Source: Burkholderiales bacterium
GTDB lineage: Bacteria > Pseudomonadota > Gammaproteobacteria > Burkholderiales > SG8-39
Direction: 5' to 3'
NCBI GenBank assembly: GCA_025458245.1
Contig: JALOSW010000004.1
Coordinates: 1-50,294, forward strand
DNA length: 50,294 nt
Shown here: in pieces, positions 36,101 through 45,669 of the stretch
How positions within the stretch are numbered: position 1 is the stretch's first letter
How the letters are laid out: each line of letters begins with the position of its first letter
Position numbers and translations under genes: made by a program
Notes under the pieces: generated by a model
What the model was told of the DNA's origin: nothing
What the model saw: the letters and a program-made list of their open reading frames with translations, nothing else
Database searches by the model: none

Positions 36101-36685
36101 GTCGACCCGCGCCAGGTTCTCGCGCGTGTCCTCGAGCCGCTGCTCGGTCTCGCGGCGGCGCTCCTTGTACTTCGAGACGCCCGCCGCCTCCTCGAGGAAC
36201 ACGCGCAGTTCCTCGGGCTTGGCCTCGATCACCCGCGAGATCATGCCCTGCTCGATGATCGCGTACGCGCGAGGACCGACGCCCGTGCCCAGGAAGATGT
36301 CCTGGATGTCGCGCCTGCGCACCACCTGGTTGTTGATGAAATAGTGCGACTCGCCGTCGCGCTGGAGAACGCGCTTCACGGAGATCTCGGCGAACCGCGA
36401 CCATTGTCCGGCGGCCTTGCCCATCGCGTTGTCGAACACGAGTTCGACGCTCGCGCGCGCCACCGGCTTTCTCTGCGCCGATCCGTTGAAGATCACGTCC
36501 TGCATCGACTCGCCGCGCAGCGCCGAGGCGCGGCTCTCGCCGAGCACCCACCGGACCGCATCGATGATGTTCGATTTGCCGCAGCCGTTCGGGCCGACGA
36601 CGCCGACGAGATCGCCGGGAACGCTGATGGAAGTGGGGTCGACGAACGACTTGAACCCCGCGAGCTTGATCTGGGTGAGGCGCAA
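33167..36685 (-). CDS. smc: chromosome segregation protein SMC
   Basis: [18 protein letters not shown], Walker A [10 protein letters not shown], coiled coils, C-terminal [39 protein letters not shown]. Confidence 0.97.
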   Translation of the reverse strand: [1172 protein letters not shown]

Positions 36686-36744
36686 CTTGACCGACTCGAG
36701 AGACCGGCTGGAACGCCGGATTCGTTGGAGAAAAATCGGGCGCT

Positions 36745-36753
36745 ATGATACCA
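36745..36753 (-). promoter_or_regulatory. putative extended -10 of smc (TGGTATCAT)
   Basis: Minus-strand TGGTATCAT upstream of smc; same 9-mer as the rpsB promoter. Confidence 0.35.
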
Positions 36754-36801
36754 CCGCGCCCGAAGCGCTCCGAGGGCGGCGGGACGCACCCGAAGAGCAC
36801 C

Positions 36802-36807
36802 TATAAT
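36802..36807 (+). promoter_or_regulatory. putative -10 box TATAAT upstream of dapC
   Basis: Perfect TATAAT 40 nt before the dapC start; no clear -35. Confidence 0.4.
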
Positions 36808-36847
36808 TCCGGGCCTTGCGTCATCGACGCCGACATCGCCGCCGCCC

Positions 36848-38041
36848 GTGAATCCCAATCTCGCCAAGCTGCAGCCCTATCCGTTCGAACGGCTCCGCGG
36901 CCTTCTCGCGGACGTCGTCCCGCCGGCGGGCCTCGCGCACGTCAATCTCTCGATCGGCGAGCCCAAGCACCCGACGCCCGAGTTCATCAAGCGGGCGCTC
37001 GTCGAGAACCTCGGCGGCCTCGCGAGCTATCCGCTCACGGCCGGCAGCGCATCGCTGCGTGCCGCCATCGCGCGATGGCTCGAGAAGCGCTACGCACTCC
37101 CGGGCGTCGATCCCGAAACGCAGGTCCTGCCGGTGAACGGGTCGCGCGAGGCGCTCTTCGCGTTTGCGCAGACCGTGATCGACTCCTCACGCACCGACGC
37201 GGTGGTGCTGTCGCCGAACCCCTTCTACCAGATCTACGAGGGCTCGGCCCTCCTGGCCGGCGCGACGCCGCACTACGTGAACATGCGTGCCGAGGACGGA
37301 TTCGTCGCCGACTACGGGGCGGTGCCCGCGGGCGTCCTCGCGCGGACGCAGCTCGTCTACGCGTGCTCGCCGAACAATCCGACCGGCCGAGTCATGGGCC
37401 TGGACGAGTGGCACCGACTGTTCGCGCTCGCGGACGCGCACGGCTTCGCCATTGCGGCGGACGAATGCTATTCGGAGCTCTACTTCGACGAGGCGAAACC
37501 GCCGCTCGGCGCGCTCGAGGCGGCGCACCGACTGGGACGCGAGGGGTTTCCGCGCCTGGTCGTGTTCTCGAGTCTCTCCAAGCGCTCGAACGTCCCGGGC
37601 ATGCGCTCCGGATTCGTCGCGGGCGATGCGCGCATTCTGGAGCGCTTCCGGCTCTACCGCACCTATCACGGCAGCGCGATGAGCCCGTCCGTACAGGCCG
37701 CGAGCGAGGTCGCCTGGCGCGATGAATCCCACGTTCGCGAGAACCGCGCGCTGTATCAACGCAAGTTCGCGACCGCGCTGCCGATGCTCGGCGCGCCGCT
37801 CGCGACATACATGCCGGAGGGCGGGTTCTATTTCTGGGTGCGCACGCCCATCCCCGATACCGACTTCGCCCGGGAGCTGTACCGTCAATATAATGTGACG
37901 GTGCTTCCGGGAAGCTATCTCGCGCGCGAGGCGCATGGCGCGAATCCGGGCGCGAATCACGTCCGCGTCGCGCTCGTGGCCTCGTTCGACGAAAGCATCG
38001 AAGGCGTCCGCCGCATCGACGAGTTCGCGCGCAAGCTCTAG
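36848..38041 (+). CDS. dapC: succinyldiaminopimelate transaminase
   Basis: Class I/II PLP aminotransferase; NLAKLQPYPFERLRGLLADV...LVYACSPNNPTGRVM...FSSLSKRSNVPGMRSGFVAGD; adjacent to dapD. Confidence 0.93.
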   Translation: MNPNLAKLQPYPFERLRGLLADVVPPAGLAHVNLSIGEPKHPTPEFIKRALVENLGGLASYPLTAGSASLRAAIARWLEKRYALPGVDPETQVLPVNGSREALFAFAQTVIDSSRTDAVVLSPNPFYQIYEGSALLAGATPHYVNMRAEDGFVADYGAVPAGVLARTQLVYACSPNNPTGRVMGLDEWHRLFALADAHGFAIAADECYSELYFDEAKPPLGALEAAHRLGREGFPRLVVFSSLSKRSNVPGMRSGFVAGDARILERFRLYRTYHGSAMSPSVQAASEVAWRDESHVRENRALYQRKFATALPMLGAPLATYMPEGGFYFWVRTPIPDTDFARELYRQYNVTVLPGSYLAREAHGANPGANHVRVALVASFDESIEGVRRIDEFARKL

Positions 38042-38137
38042 CGATGCGCCCGGCCGCCGCGCGCGGACCGGGCTCCGGCGCGCCCGGCGTGCGACACGCC
38101 CACCCGCCCCCGCCATCACTCAACGAGACGAGAAACC

Positions 38138-38959
38138 ATGCAGCAGCTCGAAAAGACCATCGACCACGCGTGGGAGAACCGCGCGCAGCTCTCCCCCCAG
38201 AATCCCGACCCGCAGGTCAAGGCGGCAGTCGACGAGGTGCTCGGCCGGCTCGATCGCGGCGAGTTGCGCGTCGCGCAGAAGCTCGACGGCGCGTGGACGA
38301 CCCATCAGTGGATCAAGAAAGCGGTGCTGCTGTCGTTTCGCCTCAGCGACAACGTCGTGATGCCGGGCGCGTCGACGCAATACTTCGACAAGGTCCCGAC
38401 GAAGTTCGCCTCTTACACGCCGGTCGACTTCGCCGCCGGCGGATTCCGGGTGGTGCCGCCGGCCGTCGCGCGCCGCGGCGCGTTCGTCGCGAAGAACGTC
38501 GTGCTCATGCCCTCATACGTGAACATCGGCGCCTACGTGGACGAGGGAACCATGGTGGATACCTGGGCGACCGTGGGATCGTGCGCCCAGATCGGCAAGA
38601 ACGTGCACCTCTCGGGTGGCGTCGGCATCGGCGGGGTGCTCGAGCCCCTCCAGGCCAACCCGACCATCATCGAGGACAACTGCTTCATCGGCGCGCGCTC
38701 GGAGGTCGTCGAGGGGGTGATCGTCGAGGAGAACTCCGTGATCTCCATGGGGGTCTTCATCGGCCAGAGCACCCGGATCTACAACCGCCTCACGGGCGAA
38801 ACACTCTACGGGAGGGTCCCGGCCGGATCGGTAGTAGTTCCTGGCACCCTCCCCTCCGGAGACGGAAAATACGCGCTCTATGCCGCGGTGATCGTGAAGC
38901 AGGTGGACGCGAAGACGCGGGCCAAGACCAGCATCAACGAGTTGCTGCGGGGGGATTGA
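38138..38959 (+). CDS. dapD: 2,3,4,5-tetrahydropyridine-2,6-dicarboxylate N-succinyltransferase
   Basis: [20 protein letters not shown]...[43 protein letters not shown]. Confidence 0.97.
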   Translation: MQQLEKTIDHAWENRAQLSPQNPDPQVKAAVDEVLGRLDRGELRVAQKLDGAWTTHQWIKKAVLLSFRLSDNVVMPGASTQYFDKVPTKFASYTPVDFAAGGFRVVPPAVARRGAFVAKNVVLMPSYVNIGAYVDEGTMVDTWATVGSCAQIGKNVHLSGGVGIGGVLEPLQANPTIIEDNCFIGARSEVVEGVIVEENSVISMGVFIGQSTRIYNRLTGETLYGRVPAGSVVVPGTLPSGDGKYALYAAVIVKQVDAKTRAKTSINELLRGD

Positions 38960-38985
38960 CCGCCCCGCCCGCGAGGGGGAGACCG

Positions 38986-40161
38986 ATGTCCGCGATGCGA
39001 CGCCTGTTCGAGATCATGGCCGAGAAGAAGGCCTCGGACATTTTCATCTCGGCAGGCGCGCCGATCAGCATCAAGATCAATGGGGTCACGATGCCGATCA
39101 ACCAGCAGAACGTCACGCCCGACTCGGTGCGCGGCCTGCTGGCGGAAGTCCTGAGCTCGCGGCAGCTCGCCGAGTTCGACGAGACCTTCGAGCTCAACAC
39201 CTCCTACCCGATCAGCGGCCTCGGCAGCTACCGGATCAGCGCCTTCATGCAGCGCACGACGCCGGCCGTGGTGGTGCGCTACATCCCCGGCGAGATCCCG
39301 GCCTTCGATTCGCTCGGACTGCCGCAGGTCCTGAAGGAGATCGCGATCGAGAAGCGCGGCCTCGTGCTGATGGTCGGCGCGACCGGCTCGGGCAAGTCCA
39401 CCTCGCTCGCGGCGATGATCGACCATCGCAACGCGGCGATGTCGGGACACATCATCACGATCGAGGATCCGATCGAGTTTCTGTTCAAGCACAAGCGCTC
39501 GATCGTCAATCAGCGCGAACTCGGCACCGATGCGAAGTCCTACCACGTCGCGCTCAAGAACGCCCTGCGCCAGGCGCCGGACGTGATCCTGATCGGCGAG
39601 ATCCGCGACCGCGAGACGATGGCGATGGCGATCGCCTACGCGCAATCGGGCCATTTGTGCCTGGCGACGCTGCACGCGAACAACAGCTACCACGCGCTCA
39701 ATCGAATCATCAGTTTCTATCCGCTGGAGAATCGCCCCGCGCTGCTGCAGGATCTTTCCGCGACGCTGAAGTGCGTGGTGTCGCAGCGGCTGATCCGCAA
39801 TACCAAGGGCAATCGCTCGCCGGCGGTCGAGGTGATGCTGAACACGCGCCATGTGTCCGAGCTGATCGAGAAAGGCGAGATCAACGAGCTCAAGGAAGCC
39901 ATGGACAAGAGCCTGTCGCCCGGGTCGCAGACCTTCGAGCAGGCGCTGTTCAAGATGATCAAGGACGGCGTGATCACGCAGGACGATGCGCTCGCGAACA
40001 GCGACTCTCCCACCAACCTGCTGTGGCTCATCAACAACGCAGCGGCCCCGAGCCAGCCGGTCGCAGCGCCCAAGGCGCCGGAAAAGCCAGCTGACCGCGG
40101 CCCGGCTGCGGCCTCCTTCAGCGAATTCAAGCTCACCCTCGACGACGAGAAAGCCGCCTGA
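38986..40161 (+). CDS. PilT/PilU family type IV pilus retraction ATPase
   Basis: Walker A VGATGSGKST, ILIGEIRDRETMAMAI, HLCLATLHANNSYHALNRI; PilU-like C-terminal extension. Confidence 0.9.
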   Translation: MSAMRRLFEIMAEKKASDIFISAGAPISIKINGVTMPINQQNVTPDSVRGLLAEVLSSRQLAEFDETFELNTSYPISGLGSYRISAFMQRTTPAVVVRYIPGEIPAFDSLGLPQVLKEIAIEKRGLVLMVGATGSGKSTSLAAMIDHRNAAMSGHIITIEDPIEFLFKHKRSIVNQRELGTDAKSYHVALKNALRQAPDVILIGEIRDRETMAMAIAYAQSGHLCLATLHANNSYHALNRIISFYPLENRPALLQDLSATLKCVVSQRLIRNTKGNRSPAVEVMLNTRHVSELIEKGEINELKEAMDKSLSPGSQTFEQALFKMIKDGVITQDDALANSDSPTNLLWLINNAAAPSQPVAAPKAPEKPADRGPAAASFSEFKLTLDDEKAA

Positions 40162-40177
40162 CGGCGGGCACTCGCCC

Positions 40178-41621
<1,444 letters not shown>

Positions 41622-41624
41622 GAC

Positions 41625-42548
41625 ATGGCGGCCAGACGCCCCGCTCGCGGTCCGTTCGCCGAAGCGCGTGCGGAACTCCACACGCTGCGCGACTGGCTGC
41701 GTTTCGCGGTCAGCCGTTTCGACGAGGCCGGTCTGCATTTCGGGCACGGCACGCACGAGGCCTACGACGAAGCGGCCTACCTGCTGCTTCACGCCCTGCA
41801 TTTGCCGCTCGATCGTCTCGAGCCGTTCCTCGACGCGCGCGTCACGAAGGCAGAGGGGGCGAAGCTCGCCGCCCTGCTCGACCGTCGCGTCCGCGAGCGC
41901 GTTCCCGCGGCCTATCTGACCAACGAGGCGTGGCTCGGAGATCTGCGGTTCTTTGTCGACGAGCGCGTGATCGTGCCGCGCTCCTTCATCGCGGAGTTGC
42001 TGCGCGAACATCTTTCGCCATGGATCGCCGATCCCGTCGCGGTGGGCCGCGTGCTCGATCTGTGCACCGGGTCGGGCTGCCTCGCGATCGCCGCCGCGCT
42101 TGCCTTCCCCGGCGCCGAGATCGACGCGGTCGACATAGCGACCGACGCGCTCGCCGTCGCTCGCAGGAATGTCGATGAGTACGGCCTCGCCGATCGCGTG
42201 CGCGTGCTCCGCTCGGACCTGTTCGCGAAGATCGGCGGGCGCGCCTACGACCTCATCGTGTCGAATCCGCCCTACGTGGATGCGCCCTCGATGCGCGCGC
42301 TGCCGGAGGAATACCGGCACGAGCCGCGCCTGGCGCTCGCGGGCGGCGCAGACGGGCTGGATGTCGTTCGCAGGCTGATCGACACGGCGCCCGCGCACCT
42401 CAGCGGCGATGGCATTCTCGTGGTCGAGATCGGGCATAACCGTGCGGCGCTGGAGGCCGCCTACCCGCGCCTGCCGTTCACGTGGCTCGACACCAGCGCC
42501 GGCGACGAGCACGTCTTCCTGCTGCGCCACGCAGACTTCGGCGGCTGA
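41625..42548 (+). CDS. prmB: ribosomal protein L3 N5-glutamine methyltransferase
   Basis: DERVIVPRSFIAELL...VLDLCTGSGCLAIAAALAFPGAEIDAVDI...DLIVSNPPYVDAPSM. Confidence 0.94.
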   Translation: MAARRPARGPFAEARAELHTLRDWLRFAVSRFDEAGLHFGHGTHEAYDEAAYLLLHALHLPLDRLEPFLDARVTKAEGAKLAALLDRRVRERVPAAYLTNEAWLGDLRFFVDERVIVPRSFIAELLREHLSPWIADPVAVGRVLDLCTGSGCLAIAAALAFPGAEIDAVDIATDALAVARRNVDEYGLADRVRVLRSDLFAKIGGRAYDLIVSNPPYVDAPSMRALPEEYRHEPRLALAGGADGLDVVRRLIDTAPAHLSGDGILVVEIGHNRAALEAAYPRLPFTWLDTSAGDEHVFLLRHADFGG

Positions 42549-42610
42549 CACCGACCCGCGCGGGAGTACGACTCGCAAGGTCCGCGGCGCCCTCCCCGTA
42601 CAATCGGGGC

Positions 42611-43621
42611 ATGACGACCGACGCAGCAGTCCCCTACGCAGGACTCACCCCGGATCGCGTCGTGGACGCGGTGGAGAGTCTGGGCATCCGCGCCGACGGA
42701 CGCCTGCTCGCGCTGAACAGCTACGAGAATCGCGTCTACCAGGTATGGCTCGAAGAGCCGTTTCCCGAAGCCGGCCCGACGAGCGCCGTCGTGGTGAAGT
42801 TCTACCGACCCGCACGGTGGTCGGACGCGCAGATCCTCGAAGAGCACACCTTCGTCGCGGAACTCGCGGAGCGGGAGATCCCGGTGGTCGCGCCGCTCGC
42901 GATCGGCGAGCGGACGCTGCACGCCTTCGGCGGTTTCCGCTTCGCGGTGTACCCGAAGCGCGGCGGCCGCGCGCCCGAGCTGGAAGACCCGGCCACGCTC
43001 GAGTGGATGGGGCGCTTCATCGGGCGCATTCACGCAGTGGGCGCGATCCGGCCGTTCGCGCACCGCCCCGCGCTCGACATCGCGGCGTTCGGCGAGGAGC
43101 CGCGCGGGTACCTTCTGGAGCACGGCGCCCTGCCGCCCGACCTTCGTCCGGCGTGGACGAGCGTCGTCGATCAGGCGCTCGACGGCGTGCGCCGCGCCTT
43201 CGCGCGCGCCGACGAGGTACGCCGGCTGCGGCTGCACGGCGACTGCCACGCCGGGAACGTCCTTTGGACAGACGACGGCCCGCACTTCGTCGATTTCGAC
43301 GACAGCCGCATGGGACCGGCGATCCAGGATCTGTGGATGCTCCTATCAGGCGATCGCGCGACGATGACCCGCCAGCTCGCCGACGTGCTCGCCGGGTACG
43401 AGGACTTCAACGAGTTCGATCCGCGCGAGCTGCACCTCGTGGAGGCTTTGCGCACGCTCCGCCTGATTCACTACTCGGCGTGGCTCGCGCGCCGATGGCA
43501 CGATCCGGCGTTCCCCGCGGCATTCCCGTGGTTCAACACGCAGCGCTACTGGCAGGACCGCATACTCGAGCTGCGCGAACAGATCCCGCTCATGGACGAG
43601 CCGCCGCTCTTTCCTGGCTGA
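42611..43621 (+). CDS. srkA: stress response serine/threonine protein kinase YihE/SrkA
   Basis: LNSYENRVYQVWLE...VVKFYRPARWSDAQILEEHTF...RLHGDCHAGNVLWTDDGPHFVDFDDSRMGPAIQDLWML. Confidence 0.94.
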   Translation: MTTDAAVPYAGLTPDRVVDAVESLGIRADGRLLALNSYENRVYQVWLEEPFPEAGPTSAVVVKFYRPARWSDAQILEEHTFVAELAEREIPVVAPLAIGERTLHAFGGFRFAVYPKRGGRAPELEDPATLEWMGRFIGRIHAVGAIRPFAHRPALDIAAFGEEPRGYLLEHGALPPDLRPAWTSVVDQALDGVRRAFARADEVRRLRLHGDCHAGNVLWTDDGPHFVDFDDSRMGPAIQDLWMLLSGDRATMTRQLADVLAGYEDFNEFDPRELHLVEALRTLRLIHYSAWLARRWHDPAFPAAFPWFNTQRYWQDRILELREQIPLMDEPPLFPG

Positions 43622-43670
43622 AGAGCGCACGCTTCGTCCCGTCCGCAGGACGCCCGCTCGCGCGTCGCGG

Positions 43671-44564
43671 CTATGCGAGCGCCGCAGCCTTCGCGATGCG
43701 CCTAAGCCCGCGGAGGGCAGCGGCGGCATCGCCTGCCCAGGCCGCCACGCCGAGACGGGCGAACGCGCGCCGATAGAGTTCCACGAGCGCCGGCTCGCCG
43801 ATCAGGAGCGGCGACGCAGTGCGATCCGACCCGATGCGCTGCAATCCGTCGGCAAGCTCGTCGCCGATGAGCAACCCGGAAAGATACGAGTGCAGGCCCG
43901 CGGCGGCGATTTCACCGAAAAGACCCAGCGTGCGAACGCCGAAAAGGTTCGCGGCCACGCTGCCCTGTGCCGCGCCGGCGTCGACGCCGCGAACGAAAGC
44001 GGCCTCGTCGAACGTGTCGCCCTCCATCAGCCGACCGAGGATGCTGTGCTCGCGCAACACCGCGAAGAGTTCCCCGGTCATGAACGTCGCGAACCATTCG
44101 ATCCGCCCGTCCCGTGCTCGGACCCACTTGCAATGCGTGCCGGGAAGCACGAGGAGCCCGTCGCCGCCCGCGGGAAGAACGCCGAGCACCTGCGTCTCCT
44201 CGCCACGCATCACGTCCGGAACGGCGGCTCGCAGCGCCACGCCCGGCACGATCGCGATGCGCGTCCCCGAGGTGGTCTCGAACCGCAGCAACCGGGCAGC
44301 GAGATCCTCGCTTGCGGCCGGGCAATCGACATAGGCGGCCTCGTGCCAGCCCTGACGGCTCCCGATCATTCCCGATGCGATCGCGCCGACGCCGGGATGC
44401 GCGGCGAGCCACGCGCCGCAAACCTCGTGGAACGCCGCTTCGAAGCGCGCATCGGCGACGCGCATGATGCCGAGCGGCGCGGTGCGCGAATCGACGACTG
44501 CGCCGGCCTCGTCGAGAAGCCACGCGCGCAGCGACGTCGTGCCCCAGTCGAGCGCGATCAGCAC
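43671..44564 (-). CDS. dgoK: 2-dehydro-3-deoxygalactonokinase
   Basis: LIALDWGTTSLRAWLLDEAG...ASGMIGSRQGWHEAAYVDCPA...LPGTHCKWVRARDGRIEWFATFMTGELFAVLREHSILGRLM. Confidence 0.92.
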   Translation of the reverse strand: MLIALDWGTTSLRAWLLDEAGAVVDSRTAPLGIMRVADARFEAAFHEVCGAWLAAHPGVGAIASGMIGSRQGWHEAAYVDCPAASEDLAARLLRFETTSGTRIAIVPGVALRAAVPDVMRGEETQVLGVLPAGGDGLLVLPGTHCKWVRARDGRIEWFATFMTGELFAVLREHSILGRLMEGDTFDEAAFVRGVDAGAAQGSVAANLFGVRTLGLFGEIAAAGLHSYLSGLLIGDELADGLQRIGSDRTASPLLIGEPALVELYRRAFARLGVAAWAGDAAAALRGLRRIAKAAALA

Positions 44565-44606
44565 AGGGTCAGCTCCGGAGGTGCCGCCTCTGCGTGCCGC
44601 AGGAAT

Positions 44607-44624
44607 GTCGCGGCAGGCCGCGAC
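44607..44624. repeat. inverted repeat GTCGCGGC-AG-GCCGCGAC downstream of the tRNA cluster
   Basis: Perfect 8-bp arms between dgoK and tRNA-His; no T-tract. Confidence 0.4.
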
Positions 44625-44692
44625 CCGCGGGCGCCGAGGCGAGAGGGCTCAGGCGGCACGGCGCGAGGACTCGAGGCGCCGCGAAGGAAAGG

Positions 44693-44769
44693 TGGGGTGG
44701 CTGATGGGGCTCGAACCCACGACAACCGGAATCACAATCCGGGACTCTACCAACTGAGCTACAGCCACC
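44693..44769 (-). tRNA. tRNA-His(GTG)
   Basis: GGTGGCTGTAGCTCAGTTGGTAGAGTCCCGGATTGTGATTCCGGTTGTCGTGGGTTCGAGCCCCATCAGCCACCCCA; G-1 and CCA encoded. Confidence 0.97.
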
Positions 44770-44786
44770 GTCGGAAAACGGCATGC

Positions 44787-44863
44787 TGGCGCGCCCGACA
44801 GGACTCGAACCTGTAACCGCCGGCTTAGAAGGCCGATGCTCTATCCGGTTGAGCTACGGGCGC
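44787..44863 (-). tRNA. tRNA-Arg(TCT)
   Basis: GCGCCCGTAGCTCAACCGGATAGAGCATCGGCCTTCTAAGCCGGCGGTTACAGGTTCGAGTCCTGTCGGGCGCGCCA. Confidence 0.97.
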
Positions 44864-44894
44864 TCCGTCGGACTGGTCGGGCACACCAAAAACC

Positions 44895-44971
44895 TGGTCG
44901 GGGTGGAGAGATTCGAACTCCCGACATCTTGCTCCCAAAGCAAGCGCGCTACCAGGCTGCGCCACACCCCG
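44895..44971 (-). tRNA. tRNA-Pro(TGG)
   Basis: CGGGGTGTGGCGCAGCCTGGTAGCGCGCTTGCTTTGGGAGCAAGATGTCGGGAGTTCGAATCTCTCCACCCCGACCA. Confidence 0.97.
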
Positions 44972-45101
44972 GAAGGAGCCGCAGTGTACTCGCTCGCCGG
45001 AAGCGGGTCAACGCTATGCGCGGAAAAGGAAAATTGCCTTGCTGCTCCCCCCTCTTTCTGGCATAACAGCGCCTTCGTTTCGAGGCGAGACCGAGCATCC
45101 G

Positions 45102-45527
45102 ATGGCTGTTGAAACCCTGCTGAAAACCATGCCGCGCTACCAGCCCAGAAAGGGCGAGGAGTACATGAGCCCGCGGCAGAAGACGCACTTCCGGACGATC
45201 CTCGAAAAGCTGAAGCAGGAGCTCTCCCAGGACATCGACCGCACGGTGCACACGATGCAGGACGAGGCGACCATCTTCGCCGACCCGAACGACCGCGCCA
45301 CGCAGGAGTCCGACATCGCGCTCGAGCTCCGCAACCGCGACCGCGAGCGGAAGCTCATCAAGAAGATCGACGAGACCATCGGCAAGATCGACGCCGACGA
45401 ATACGGCTACTGCGAGAGCTGCGGGATCGAGATCGGGCTCGAGCGCCTCGAAGCCCGGCCGACCGCGTCGCTTTGCATCGACTGCAAGACGCTCGAAGAG
45501 CTGCGCGAGAAGCAGGTCGCGAAATAG
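45102..45527 (+). CDS. dksA: RNA polymerase-binding transcription factor DksA
   Basis: FRTILEKLKQELSQDIDRTVHTMQDEATIFADPNDRATQESDIALELRNRDRERKLIKKID...YCESCGIEIGLERLEARPTASLCIDCKTLEE. Confidence 0.97.
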   Translation: MAVETLLKTMPRYQPRKGEEYMSPRQKTHFRTILEKLKQELSQDIDRTVHTMQDEATIFADPNDRATQESDIALELRNRDRERKLIKKIDETIGKIDADEYGYCESCGIEIGLERLEARPTASLCIDCKTLEELREKQVAK

Positions 45528-45564
45528 GCGGTGCGCCCGCGCCCGGTGCGGCGCTCCCGAAAGA

Positions 45565-45586
45565 AACGGCGCCTGGAGGCGCCGTT
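45565..45586 (+). terminator. putative dksA terminator hairpin
   Basis: AACGGCGCC-TGGA-GGCGCCGTT perfect 9-bp stem downstream of dksA; weak T-tract (CGTCGTTT). Confidence 0.55.
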
Positions 45587-45620
45587 CGTCGTTTCTGGGC
45601 CCGGACCCGCGACCGCGATG

Positions 45621-45643
45621 AAAAAGGGCGCCGGAGCGCCCTT
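45621..45643 (-). terminator. putative pnp terminator
   Basis: Minus strand AAGGGCGC-TCCG-GCGCCCTTTTT: 8-bp stem plus T-tract, just downstream of pnp. Confidence 0.7.
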
Positions 45644-45669
45644 GTCTTCCGCGTCCGCGGCGCCCCCGA

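Noticed and set aside
34742-36748. 668-aa plus-strand ORF opposite smc
   Set aside because: Mirror frame of the smc coiled-coil codons; no recognisable domain.
44693-44971. Integrated mobile element at the tRNA cluster
   Set aside because: No integrase, no direct repeats of tRNA 3' ends and only housekeeping genes on both sides.
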